Shown here one piece after another: positions 25,837 through 34,178 of a DNA stretch of 64,000 bases (position 1 is the first letter of the stretch; the number at the start of each line of letters is the position of its first letter). Source of the stretch: Idiomarina aquatica (GTDB lineage Bacteria > Pseudomonadota > Gammaproteobacteria > Enterobacterales > Alteromonadaceae); assembly GCF_003987185.1 (NCBI RefSeq), contig NZ_PIPS01000001.1, positions 744,001-808,000 of the forward strand, read 5' to 3'. Below the pieces are notes generated by a model. It was not told where the DNA came from. It ran no database searches and was given only the letters and a program-made list of their open reading frames with translations. The position numbers and the translations under genes were made by a program.

Positions 25837-26942
25837 TGTCGATTGCGCGGAGGGCAATGCTTTCGTTGGCGTTCGCACTGTTATCACCGTTTGCTCATGC
25901 CGGAAGCGACGAAGACCCATCGACGGAAGCATTGTGGCAGCAATATCTGCGGCCGCAAGCACAGTGGCCGGCCTTACCCAAGGAGGCGCAGCCGTTGGCA
26001 CCGCTGCCGGATCCGCACCCGCTGCGGGCCGCTCTTGATGATCCCTTGGTGGAGTTAGGCGAGAAGCTGTTTCACGATAAGCGCTTATCACAAACGGCCG
26101 AAGTCAGTTGTGCGTCCTGCCATCTCGCCAGCCACGCCTTTGCGGATCCGCGCGCCCGCTCGCTGGGGGTGCGTGATCAGGAAGGCCGCCGGAATGCACC
26201 GGCGCTGCTCAATACGCATTTGTGGGATCATTTTTTCTGGGACGGCCGGGCATCGTCATTGGAAACGCAAGCGGTGATGCCGGTGGAGGATCCGCTGGAA
26301 ATGGCACACAGTCCTAAAGCGATTGTTGAGTGGGTGCGCAAGGCGGAAGATTACCGGCCGCTGTTACAGGGGCTGAATACCTCTTTGTCTGATTTGGATT
26401 GGTCGTTACTGGCGAAGGCGTTGGCGGAGTTTCAGCGCTCACTGATGGATGATCCGAAGGAGCAGGTGCTGGATCGTTTTTTATTGGCGGTGGCGGCAGA
26501 GGATTGGTCAACGGCACGGCAGTCTCTGTCGGACGAGCAGTTACTGGGGTTGCATTTGTTTCGGACCAAAGCGGGCTGTGTGAAATGCCACAACGGCCCA
26601 CTGTTGTCCGATCAGCGCTTTCACAACATGGGCCTGCACTATTTAGGGCGTAAGTTCGAAGATCTCGGACGTTATGAGGTGACAGGTCTGAACAAGGATA
26701 TGGGGGCATTCCGTACGCCGTCGCTACGACACTTGGTGTTGACCAAGCCGTGGATGCACAATGGGTTGTTTACTCAGTTAGAGGGGATTGTAAGGATGTA
26801 CGAGCATGGCGGGGCGCGACCACGTCGGCCAAAGAACTTGCCGCCAGAGGCGTACTACCCAAAAACCACCGAGTTATTGGTGGCTTTTGAGCTCAGCGAC
26901 CAAGAACGCCAGGCCCTGCTCAGCTTCCTCAAAACCCTGTAG
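25830..26942 (+). CDS. Di-haem cytochrome c peroxidase/MauG-family protein
   Basis: A 370-residue periplasmic di-haem protein. It starts MVMSIARRAMLSLAFALLSP (signal peptide to about FAHA), overlapping the receptor gene by 7 bp; an ATG six bases later is an alternative. Two haem-binding sites are present: CASCH (94-98) and CVKCH (250-254). Other family features are GEKLFHDKRLS, FFWDGRASSLE, DMGAFRTPSLRHL and WMHNGLF. The family covers bacterial cytochrome c peroxidases and MauG-like enzymes that oxidise protein side chains, including di-haem proteins linked to copper-uptake loci. The TonB-receptor partnership favours the second type. Its TAG stop merges into the hairpin repeat that follows. 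Confidence 0.88.
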   Translation: MVMSIARRAMLSLAFALLSPFAHAGSDEDPSTEALWQQYLRPQAQWPALPKEAQPLAPLPDPHPLRAALDDPLVELGEKLFHDKRLSQTAEVSCASCHLASHAFADPRARSLGVRDQEGRRNAPALLNTHLWDHFFWDGRASSLETQAVMPVEDPLEMAHSPKAIVEWVRKAEDYRPLLQGLNTSLSDLDWSLLAKALAEFQRSLMDDPKEQVLDRFLLAVAAEDWSTARQSLSDEQLLGLHLFRTKAGCVKCHNGPLLSDQRFHNMGLHYLGRKFEDLGRYEVTGLNKDMGAFRTPSLRHLVLTKPWMHNGLFTQLEGIVRMYEHGGARPRRPKNLPPEAYYPKTTELLVAFELSDQERQALLSFLKTL

Positions 26943-27000
26943 CTTGCGCCTTTGGCGCAAGTCAGTCTGCCTTTCTCACCGCTGAGGCCGCTCAATACAC
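26941..27000. repeat. Hairpin word plus MITE left-end fragment
   Basis: AGCTTGCGCC-TTT-GGCGCAAG at 26941 onward is the same as at 18444-18466 and is again followed by GTCARTCTGC. TTCTCACCGCTGAGGCCGCT at 26973 matches the MITE left end. The composite seen at 18444-18510 is thus partly repeated here. The hairpin starts within the TAG stop of the preceding gene and could act as a terminator. Confidence 0.75.
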
Positions 27001-27076
27001 GCAAACCACAAAGTTGCCGAACCACAAAAGGGTCTGTATAGTTTTTAAAAACAAAAACTTAAGGATTTCTTAGCGC

Positions 27077-27826
27077 ATGATCGCTATGCACACCACGCTA
27101 ACCGGTCGCTTACCACCAGCGGGCGGGATGATGGCTTTGTTGGGTCTTGCTGTCACCATTGGTGCCTTCTCGTCCATCTACTTTGCTGACTGGTTCATCT
27201 ACCCGATGCAATGGGTGAGTGATTTCCTGCACAACGCTGAGCTAATGCTCATCAGCCTGCTGCACTTAGCCGGTTTATCGGACAACCTGTCGGCAACCTA
27301 TTACTCTTTTGCGCGGAAAGATAACGTGGGGGTATTCGCAGGAGGGTTATATATTGCGACCGAAGTATTCTATTTGGTTGCAGTGGTGGTGTTAGCGACA
27401 AGGGCGGCTACGCAAAGTCATGAGACAGCGACTCAACCGTCAGCACCGAAGAAAACCATTAGCGCGTATTTACTGCTCAACCTGGCGTACACCGTCGCGT
27501 TTTTCTACTGGATTATGTTTGATATACAGTTCGCTCACAGTTACCAAGACGCGTTGTTAGGTCCGTTGAGTGAGCGTACCGACAGCCTCGCCAGTGCGTT
27601 CATCGGTACATGGGGCTGGAAACTGATGTTATTCGTGCCACTGCAGTTGGCACTGATTGTTGCTGTCTGGCGCGGCAGTAGCTGGTTTAAGCGTGTGTTC
27701 GCGGGGTACTTACTGTTTGATGTTGTCTACTACGCCGTGCTGTCCTATTTAGCCACCGGTTCGCATTCAGGGCTATTTGTCAGCACGCTGGCACTACTGA
27801 TGTTTATTCCTTATCTGCGCAAATAG
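27077..27826 (+). CDS. Integral membrane protein of unknown function
   Basis: A 249-residue inner-membrane protein that I do not recognise. About five hydrophobic segments are visible: residues 17-37 (MMALLGLAVTIGAFSSIYFA), 88-108 (GLYIATEVFYLVAVVVLA), 127-147 (AYLLLNLAYTVAFFYWIMF), 180-200 (WKLMLFVPLQLALIVAVW) and 207-245 (a hairpin ending FIPYLRK). A short polar loop near 110-125 separates the second and third. There are no catalytic motifs. AAGGA sits 11 bp before the ATG at 27077; a second ATG lies three codons later. It stands alone between the di-haem gene and convergent cysQ, so context gives no function. Confidence 0.75.
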   Translation: MIAMHTTLTGRLPPAGGMMALLGLAVTIGAFSSIYFADWFIYPMQWVSDFLHNAELMLISLLHLAGLSDNLSATYYSFARKDNVGVFAGGLYIATEVFYLVAVVVLATRAATQSHETATQPSAPKKTISAYLLLNLAYTVAFFYWIMFDIQFAHSYQDALLGPLSERTDSLASAFIGTWGWKLMLFVPLQLALIVAVWRGSSWFKRVFAGYLLFDVVYYAVLSYLATGSHSGLFVSTLALLMFIPYLRK

Positions 27827-27833
27827 GATTCCA

Positions 27834-27888
27834 GTACCGTGCGCTTTGGGCGCACGGTACAACTTCCGCGTCGTGCCAGAGGCACGAC
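27834..27888. terminator. Two adjacent hairpins between convergent genes
   Basis: GTACCGTGCGC-TTTGG-GCGCACGGTAC (27834-27860) is a perfect 11-bp stem. GTCGTGCC-AGA-GGCACGAC (27870-27888) is a perfect 8-bp stem that abuts the cysQ stop codon. Neither has a T-run, so termination is not certain. The second belongs to the same GTCGNGCC-type hairpin family seen at 15384-15470. Confidence 0.55.
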
Positions 27889-28629
27889 CTACCGGGCAAT
27901 GAAGTACGGGTTCAGGAAGGAGTCTTTCTGGTTGTAACGCAGCGGCTCTCCGTCGACGGTGGTAATGGAACCCCCGGCGGCGTTTAGCACGGCGTGCGCG
28001 GCCGCGGTATCCCACTCCGAGGTTGGCCCTAAGCGCGGATAGATATCGGCTTTCCCCTCCGCTACCAGACAAATTTTTAACGAACTGCCCATCGGTACCA
28101 TTTCGTAGGGCTTGCCCAGTTGCTCCAGCCAATCGGTGGTTTCCTGCGAAGCGTGTGAACGCGAGCCAACAATACGCAACGTTTCAGGCGTATTTTGCTC
28201 GATCTGAATCGGGGTATCATTTAACGTTGCGCCGTTAGCACGGTCGCCCACATACATGGCATCCAGCACCGGCGCATACACCACGCCCATAACCGGCTCG
28301 CCGTTCTCAATCAGTGCGATATTGACGGTGAACTCGCCGTTGCGCTTGATAAACTCTTTGGTGCCGTCCAGTGGATCAACCAACCAGTAACGCTGCCACT
28401 GCTGACGCTTATCCCAGCTGATATCAGCAGACTCTTCAGACAAAATGGGGTACTGCTCATTCAGTTGACTTAACCCGTCAACAATCACCCGGTGTGCGGC
28501 CAGGTCGGCCTTAGTCAGTGGGCTGTCATCGCCCTTCAACTGCACATCAAAATCGTCGCTGTTATAAATCTCCATAATCGCCGCGCCAGCATCACGCGCG
28601 ATCTGTTCCAATTCCTTCAACATCAACAA
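27889..28629 (-). CDS. cysQ: 3'(2'),5'-bisphosphate nucleotidase CysQ
   Basis: A 246-residue Mg-dependent phosphatase that removes adenosine 3',5'-bisphosphate (PAP), the by-product of PAPS-using reactions. Visible motifs are GDDSPLTKADLAAH (about 33-46), LSEES (about 63-67), the metal-binding WLVDPLDGTKEF (about 82-93) and the C-terminal EWDTAAAHAVLNAAGG. Length and motif order match CysQ of the inositol-monophosphatase superfamily. The start may be either ATG of the MLMLKEL opening. It is transcribed in the same direction as cysC, separated by 171 bp filled by a MITE-like repeat. With cysC and two sulfotransferase genes further along, it probably recycles PAP formed during glycan sulfation. 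Confidence 0.94.
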   Translation of the reverse strand: MLMLKELEQIARDAGAAIMEIYNSDDFDVQLKGDDSPLTKADLAAHRVIVDGLSQLNEQYPILSEESADISWDKRQQWQRYWLVDPLDGTKEFIKRNGEFTVNIALIENGEPVMGVVYAPVLDAMYVGDRANGATLNDTPIQIEQNTPETLRIVGSRSHASQETTDWLEQLGKPYEMVPMGSSLKICLVAEGKADIYPRLGPTSEWDTAAAHAVLNAAGGSITTVDGEPLRYNQKDSFLNPYFIAR

Positions 28630-28649
28630 GCTCCTTAATAATTATGTTT

Positions 28650-28800
28650 TTCACCGCAGAGAAAAAACTTTGAATGGGAAACCCAATTGTTAGGGTTTTT
28701 TGGTGGGATTAGGCGTGGTGCTTGTCGTCCGCACCGCTGCCATTGTCACCAAAGAATCACGGCGTTATGTTTTCCAATAAAAAAACTCCGCGCTCTCTGC
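28650..28800. repeat. MITE-like element, copy 3 (expanded)
   Basis: Left end TTCACCGCAGAG, inner arm TGGGAAACCCAATTG, right arm GTTTTCCAATAAAAAAACTCCG and end CGCGCTCTCTGC correspond to copies 1 and 2. The centre carries about 50 extra bases (GGTGGGATTAGGCGTGG and following). It fills the whole cysQ-cysC gap and ends exactly at the cysC stop codon. Confidence 0.75.
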
Positions 28801-29406
28801 CTACTCAGCACCCTCAAAGATAAAGCCCTTACGGCGCAGGTAGTCGGTGACTTGCTCAGCCGCAGCCTCAACACTCATTTCCGCGGTACGCAGATGGATC
28901 TCCGGTGACTCCGGCGCTTCGTAGGGCGACGAAATGCCCGTGAAGTTGGCAATCTCGCCCGCCCGGGCTTTTTCGTACAGTCCCTTTGGATCCCGCTGTT
29001 CACAAATCGCCAACGGCGTATCGACAAACACTTCAATAAAGCGCTCACCGGCTATCTTACGCGCCTGCGCCCTGTCCGCTCTGAACGGTGAGATAAACGC
29101 TGTCCCCACGATAAGCCCGGCATCCACAAATAACTTGGCCACTTCGGTGATGCGGCGGATGTTTTCCACCCGATCGTCATCACCAAAACCCAGATCGTTA
29201 TTTAACCCATGACGAACATTATCACCGTCCAGCAAATAGGTGTGACAGCCCAATTCAAATAGCTTGCGGTCCACCGCATTGGCAATGGTCGACTTACCCG
29301 AGCCGCTTAAGCCCGTGTACCAAAGCAGTGCCGGTTGGTGGCCCTTGTGAGCGATGCGATCCTCATGGCTGACCGAGGTGTTATGCCAAACAATATTCGT
29401 ACTCAT
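28801..29406 (-). CDS. cysC: Adenylylsulfate (APS) kinase
   Basis: A 201-residue cytoplasmic kinase that phosphorylates adenosine 5'-phosphosulfate to PAPS, the universal sulfuryl donor. The P-loop is GLSGSGKST (32-40). The [10 protein letters not shown] segment, FISPFRADR, the [18 protein letters not shown] region and [16 protein letters not shown] are all typical of CysC. The gene overlaps pgi by 4 bp (ATGA). There is no cysD/cysN (ATP sulfurylase) in the window, so this copy is placed with glycan genes rather than assimilation genes. That placement, beside cysQ and with two sulfotransferase genes downstream, supports a role in polysaccharide sulfation. Confidence 0.96.
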   Translation of the reverse strand: MSTNIVWHNTSVSHEDRIAHKGHQPALLWYTGLSGSGKSTIANAVDRKLFELGCHTYLLDGDNVRHGLNNDLGFGDDDRVENIRRITEVAKLFVDAGLIVGTAFISPFRADRAQARKIAGERFIEVFVDTPLAICEQRDPKGLYEKARAGEIANFTGISSPYEAPESPEIHLRTAEMSVEAAAEQVTDYLRRKGFIFEGAE

Positions 29407-30872
29407 GAACGGGCCTTCTCAATAATCGCGTTGGTGGATTCATCAAATGCCGGTGGTTCGTCATTGTTAACCGCGGCCAGGATATCAATCGCACATTTCT
29501 TACCCAACTCAACACCCGGTTGGTCGAAGGAGTTAATCTGCCAATACACACCCTGAGTAAACACTTTATGCTCATACGCGGCGATCAACGCACCAAAAGT
29601 TTCCGGTGTTAACTCATCCATCAAAATAAGATTCGACGGATGCCCGCCGGGGTAATGGTCGCGTGGCGACTCGGTATTTTTCGAGCCAAATTTCATCAAT
29701 TGCCGATGAGCCAGGCAGTTGGCAACCGACAACCGCTGTTGTTCCGCCAGTTTCGCGGCAACCTCAGGGGCAAAACCCGGTGCCTGGCGCTTAAGCACCA
29801 ACACGAAATCTGCCGCGAACTGATCATAGCCTTGATGCAGATGCTGGAAAAACGCGTGCTGACCATTCGGACCGAACCCGCCCCAGATGATAGGGCCGGT
29901 TGGGTAATCAATGGCTTGATTGTCGGCCGAGGCTTGCTTGCCGTTGCTCTCCATATCCAACTGCTGCAGGTAATTGGGTAACATCCGCAAGCGGCCGTCA
30001 TAAGGCAGTACTGCTAAGTTGTTGATGCCCAGTTGCTGACGGTTATAAATGCCATAAAGCGCCATCAACACCGGTATATTTTCAGCGTCAGGCGCACTGG
30101 CAAAATGTTCGTCCATGGCTTTGCCACCGGCCAACACCCGCTCGAACGTCTGCAAGCCGCAACTGAGTGCGATCGGTAAGCCAATCGCAGACCACAGCGA
30201 ATAACGCCCCCCGACACCCTCGCCAAACGTCAACTGGTGAGCTGCAGGAATGCCATAGTCGGTCATCTTCTTGGCGTTGGACGAAACGCCAATAACGTGC
30301 GCTTCCAGCCACTGTTGTTCCGTCAATTGCGGCTTAATCCACTGCCGCACAGTGTCAATATTGGCCAGCGTGTCAATGGTGCCGAACGACTTCGAAGCAA
30401 TGATAAACAACGTGGTTTCGGGATCAATGATAGGCAATACCGCATAAAGCTGACCGCCGTCCATTGATGACACAAAGTGCACGTCCAGTTCGTTCAGGGC
30501 AGAGTCGTTGGCAAATTCCTTTAACGCAAACGAGCCCATATTAGGCCCCAAGTCCGAGCCACCCACACCAACATTAACCACCGCGGTGATGGGCTTACCG
30601 GTCGCACCCAGCCAGCGCCCGGAGCGTAGCTTCTTAACCATCTGGGCAAAGCGCGACTCCTGATTACTCAAGCCGCTGACGGCGTGCACCGAACGGCATA
30701 ACGTATGGGTGACGTTGCGGTTTTCGCTGACATTTTTATAGTCACCACGCATCAACTGTTGCCGTTTTTGGGCAAAGTCTTCCGGTAGTCTGACCTGACT
30801 GAGTAAGTCGTCAATACTCAGTTCCTGATAACTCGCATCCAAAGCGATGCCGGCGCCATTAATCAGCGTCAT
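29403..30872 (-). CDS. pgi: Glucose-6-phosphate isomerase
   Basis: A 489-residue phosphoglucose isomerase interconverting glucose-6-P and fructose-6-P. Signatures are [72 protein letters not shown] and [13 protein letters not shown] near the C-terminus. It is about 60 residues shorter than the E. coli enzyme, the difference being at the N-terminus, and the catalytic regions are all present. A pgi copy with ugd and galE is a familiar precursor set in capsule loci of Acinetobacter and marine Gammaproteobacteria. It lies 23 bp downstream of ugd and overlaps cysC by 4 bp. Confidence 0.95.
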   Translation of the reverse strand: MTLINGAGIALDASYQELSIDDLLSQVRLPEDFAQKRQQLMRGDYKNVSENRNVTHTLCRSVHAVSGLSNQESRFAQMVKKLRSGRWLGATGKPITAVVNVGVGGSDLGPNMGSFALKEFANDSALNELDVHFVSSMDGGQLYAVLPIIDPETTLFIIASKSFGTIDTLANIDTVRQWIKPQLTEQQWLEAHVIGVSSNAKKMTDYGIPAAHQLTFGEGVGGRYSLWSAIGLPIALSCGLQTFERVLAGGKAMDEHFASAPDAENIPVLMALYGIYNRQQLGINNLAVLPYDGRLRMLPNYLQQLDMESNGKQASADNQAIDYPTGPIIWGGFGPNGQHAFFQHLHQGYDQFAADFVLVLKRQAPGFAPEVAAKLAEQQRLSVANCLAHRQLMKFGSKNTESPRDHYPGGHPSNLILMDELTPETFGALIAAYEHKVFTQGVYWQINSFDQPGVELGKKCAIDILAAVNNDEPPAFDESTNAIIEKARS

Positions 30873-30895
30873 AATATAGTCCCTCTTAATTACAA

Positions 30896-32062
30896 TCAGT
30901 CCGAGCCGAATAAGTCACGAGTATAAACTTTATCCGCAACATCACTGAGCACCGCTTCCATACGGTTTGACACGATAACATCGGCCTGTTGCTTAAATGT
31001 TTCAAGATCATCAATCACGCGTGAATTGTAAAAGTGCGACGCCTTCAGCACCGGTTCGTAGACAATAACCTCGATTCCCTTCGCCTTGAGGCGTTTCATC
31101 ACGCCCTGCACGGCAGAGGCCCGGAAATTATCAGAACCGGTTTTCATCACCAGTCGGTAGATGCCGACCACCTCAGGCTTGCGGGCCAAAATCGAATTCG
31201 CGATGAAGTCCTTACGCGTGCGGTTTGCTTCGACAATCGCTTTGATCAACGTCTGTGGCACATCTTCATAGTTGGCCAACAGCTGCTTCGTATCTTTCGG
31301 CAAACAGTAGCCGCCATAACCAAAAGATGGATTGTTATAATGTGAGCCGATGCGCGGATCCAAGCACACCCCCTCAATAATTTGTTGAGTGCTCAAGCCA
31401 TGTGTTTCGGCGTAGCTGTCCAGCTCGTTGAAATACGCAACACGCATCGCCAGAAAGGTATTGGCAAACAGTTTGATCGCCTCGGCTTCCGTGGAGTCTG
31501 TGAATAACACCGGAATATCACTTTTTTGAGCGCCAGCTAACAGCAAGTCGGCAAAAACCTTTGCCCGCTCAGAGCGTTCTCCGACGATAATGCGGGACGG
31601 GTACAGATTGTCGTGTAATGCTTTGCCTTCGCGCAGAAACTCCGGTGAAAATAGGATGTTATCGGTACCAAATTGCTCACGTAACGACGCGGTATAACCC
31701 ACAGGAATGGTCGACTTAATGACAATCACCGCACTCTTATTCACCGCCAATACTTGTTTTATCACCGCTTCAACGGAACGAGTATTAAAGTAGTTGGTTT
31801 CTGGGTCATAATCAGTCGGGGTTGCAACCACGACATAATCAGCATCCTTATAGGCGCTGTCACCATCGGTCGTGGCGGTCAAATTCAGCGCTTTATTCGC
31901 CAGAAAATCAGAAATTTCAGCGTCCACAATCGGCGATTTACGTTGATTAATTAAATCGACTTTCTCGGCCATCAAGTCAACAGCTTTAACGTCGTTATGC
32001 TGAGCCAACAACACCGCATTTGATAAACCTACATAGCCGGTTCCTGCTACTGCTATTTTCAT
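30896..32062 (-). CDS. ugd: UDP-glucose 6-dehydrogenase
   Basis: A 388-residue NAD-dependent enzyme oxidising UDP-glucose to UDP-glucuronate. The Rossmann motif [10 protein letters not shown] is at residues 7-16. [30 protein letters not shown], the active-site region [14 protein letters not shown] with the catalytic cysteine, and SGSD-like [10 protein letters not shown] are visible. The length equals the short bacterial Ugd type. It gives the cluster an acidic sugar donor and, through the uronate carboxylate, a possible attachment point for amino acids. It lies between galE (10 bp) and pgi (23 bp). Confidence 0.96.
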   Translation of the reverse strand: MKIAVAGTGYVGLSNAVLLAQHNDVKAVDLMAEKVDLINQRKSPIVDAEISDFLANKALNLTATTDGDSAYKDADYVVVATPTDYDPETNYFNTRSVEAVIKQVLAVNKSAVIVIKSTIPVGYTASLREQFGTDNILFSPEFLREGKALHDNLYPSRIIVGERSERAKVFADLLLAGAQKSDIPVLFTDSTEAEAIKLFANTFLAMRVAYFNELDSYAETHGLSTQQIIEGVCLDPRIGSHYNNPSFGYGGYCLPKDTKQLLANYEDVPQTLIKAIVEANRTRKDFIANSILARKPEVVGIYRLVMKTGSDNFRASAVQGVMKRLKAKGIEVIVYEPVLKASHFYNSRVIDDLETFKQQADVIVSNRMEAVLSDVADKVYTRDLFGSD

Positions 32063-32072
32063 TTGTGTTCCT

Positions 32073-33086
32073 TTACTTTTGATATCCTGTAGGGTTATTT
32101 TGCTGCCAGCGCCACGTATCTCGCATCATATCATCCAATGTTTTTTCCGCTTGCCAGCCAAGCTCTTGTCGTGCTTTATCGGCATTAGCCCAGAAAGCGG
32201 GTAAATCACCGGCTCTGCGCGGCGCGATCGAATAAGGAATGCGAACACCATTTACGCGCTCAAAAGCCTCTACCATTTGTTTCACTGAAAGTGCGGTTCC
32301 TGTTCCCAGGTTATATATCCTAACACCCTCTTTTTGCGCTGCCTGCAACGCTTTTACGTGCCCTTTTGCCAAGTCCACCACATGCAAGTAGTCGCGTTCA
32401 CAGGTGCCATCTGCGGTATCATAATCACCGCCAAAAATCGACAATTGCTCTCGTCTACCGACCGCAACTTGCGCAATAAACGGCATCAGGTTATTCGGTA
32501 TACCTTGCGGATCTTCGCCAATCTCACCCGACTCATGTGCGCCAATTGGATTAAAGTAACGCAATAACACCACCGACCAACTGGGGTCTGATACCGTTAA
32601 GTCGGTCAACACCTGCTCAACCATCGCTTTTGAGGTGCCATAAGGATTACTGGTTTTACCACGAGGCATACTCTCGAGATAAGGCACAGGCGCATCTTCA
32701 CCGTAAACCGTTGCTGACGATGAAAAAATAAGCTGCTTAACGTCCGCGGCAGCCATTGCCTGGGCCAGTACGATAGTCCCGTAAACATTAGCAGAGTAAT
32801 AAGATAATGGCTGATTAACGCTTTCGCCAACCGCTTTAAGCCCCGCAAAATGAATAACGGCCGTTATCGAATGTTGGCTAAAAATCGAATCCATCATCGA
32901 CCGATCGCGAATATCTGCCTGAACAAATTCAACGCGCTTCCCGGTTAACCGTTCGACTCTTTTAAGACTTTCCTCACTCGCATTCGTTAGGTTATCGACA
33001 ACAACAACCTCAAAACCTTCGTTAAGTAATTCTAAAACAGTATGCGAGCCAATATACCCGGCACCGCCGGTAACTAAAATGGTCAT
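32073..33086 (-). CDS. galE: UDP-glucose/UDP-N-acetylglucosamine 4-epimerase
   Basis: A 337-residue short-chain dehydrogenase-type epimerase. The nucleotide-binding [10 protein letters not shown] is at 7-16, [11 protein letters not shown] follows, the catalytic serine/threonine region SSSATVYG precedes the YxxxK pair in [11 protein letters not shown], and the GTG(TA)LSVKQMV and AERRAGDxPAFWAN-type C-terminal segment ([14 protein letters not shown]) are present. It supplies UDP-galactose or UDP-GalNAc for the polysaccharide; the sequence does not settle which. It begins one base after the stop of the WecA-like gene, so the precursor genes form one unit with the initiating transferase and kpsC. 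Confidence 0.95.
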   Translation of the reverse strand: MTILVTGGAGYIGSHTVLELLNEGFEVVVVDNLTNASEESLKRVERLTGKRVEFVQADIRDRSMMDSIFSQHSITAVIHFAGLKAVGESVNQPLSYYSANVYGTIVLAQAMAAADVKQLIFSSSATVYGEDAPVPYLESMPRGKTSNPYGTSKAMVEQVLTDLTVSDPSWSVVLLRYFNPIGAHESGEIGEDPQGIPNNLMPFIAQVAVGRREQLSIFGGDYDTADGTCERDYLHVVDLAKGHVKALQAAQKEGVRIYNLGTGTALSVKQMVEAFERVNGVRIPYSIAPRRAGDLPAFWANADKARQELGWQAEKTLDDMMRDTWRWQQNNPTGYQK

Positions 33087-33087
33087 A

Positions 33088-34164
33088 TCATCCCTGTCCT
33101 TCGATGGTTTTTTTCATCCGTCTAGCCATAATGTTTTTCAGCCGTTTGGTTAACGCCATATACCCTAACGTTAACAGCGCAAAGACCATCAACCGAAACG
33201 ACTCCGATAGTTGCAGACATTGTAAGGTGACACCAACCCCGGCAAACGCCCACATTATAAGCGTCAACCGCACTAACGCCTGCTGAGTCGAATAACCCGC
33301 CTTGCCAAATAAATGATGAATATGCTGCCGATCTGCCATAAACGGATTGCGTCGTTGTTTTATCCTGCGTAATAACACCGTCACCAAATCGACCAATGGC
33401 AGAGCAAGCAGAAACAACCCGGTGACAGGGTCCATTACCGGCGCGGAAGTGAGGTGGTCCTGACTACCCACAATCATTAACCAAGCAAAAATAAAACCCA
33501 TCAGTAACGAACCCGCATCCCCCATGAAGACTTTATAATGGTTATTCTCAGGCAGTAAGTTCAAGATCAAATACGGGATTAAGATACACAGCAACGTGGC
33601 CGCAATAAACATCAGTAACGGGTTACCGGCCACCGCAGAAACGATCAAAAATGCGCCCGCAGCGGTCAGTGATGACATACCCAATAGCCCGTCAATACCA
33701 TCAAGCATATTAAACGCATTGGTTACACCAACCAGGGCTAACAAGGTTACTGGCCAGGCCAGAATGCCTAATGTGACTTCGCCAATACCGAACAAATTGC
33801 CCAGGCTCAGCAAATAAATATCACCGGATATGACGACCACACTGGCCGCAATCGTTTGACCTAATAACCTGACCCTGACACTCACATCGTAAATGTCGTC
33901 AATCAACCCGACAAACACCAGCACCCCGCAGGCCACTAAAAAAGAGTTAATCAACGGGATCAGTGGTAGCCACCACATCAAACTGGCAACGAGTCCAGCA
34001 AATATGGCAACGCCACCTATCAACGGTGTCTCTTTACGGTGTTGTTTTCTTTCTGTTGGGTAGTCGATAAGTCCCCAGTGAGGGGCTAAACGACGCAAGC
34101 CCAGCAGGCAAGCAACCGTTACTGCAAAGCCGAGCACTAACGCAACTTCAAATGACGGTGTCAT
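33088..34164 (-). CDS. WecA-like undecaprenyl-phosphate sugar-1-phosphate transferase
   Basis: A 358-residue polytopic membrane enzyme that transfers a sugar-1-phosphate (commonly GlcNAc or GalNAc) from a UDP-sugar to undecaprenyl phosphate, starting glycan assembly. Diagnostic motifs are HRKETPLIGG near 42-51, the catalytic aspartates in LIDDIYDVSVRVRLLGQ, NAFNMLDGIDGLLG, FMGDAGSLLMGF and the histidine-rich RQHIHHLFGKAG. About ten or eleven hydrophobic segments are visible. It follows kpsC by 14 bp. Coexistence of a lipid-carrier initiator and KpsC in one operon suggests two glycan lineages or a hybrid assembly route. Confidence 0.93.
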   Translation of the reverse strand: MTPSFEVALVLGFAVTVACLLGLRRLAPHWGLIDYPTERKQHRKETPLIGGVAIFAGLVASLMWWLPLIPLINSFLVACGVLVFVGLIDDIYDVSVRVRLLGQTIAASVVVISGDIYLLSLGNLFGIGEVTLGILAWPVTLLALVGVTNAFNMLDGIDGLLGMSSLTAAGAFLIVSAVAGNPLLMFIAATLLCILIPYLILNLLPENNHYKVFMGDAGSLLMGFIFAWLMIVGSQDHLTSAPVMDPVTGLFLLALPLVDLVTVLLRRIKQRRNPFMADRQHIHHLFGKAGYSTQQALVRLTLIMWAFAGVGVTLQCLQLSESFRLMVFALLTLGYMALTKRLKNIMARRMKKTIEGQG

Positions 34165-34178
34165 TCAGATTTCCATTT

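Noticed and set aside
18491-28800. Insertion sequences
   Set aside because: The repeated ~105-bp elements have no transposase frame; they are short palindromic elements only.
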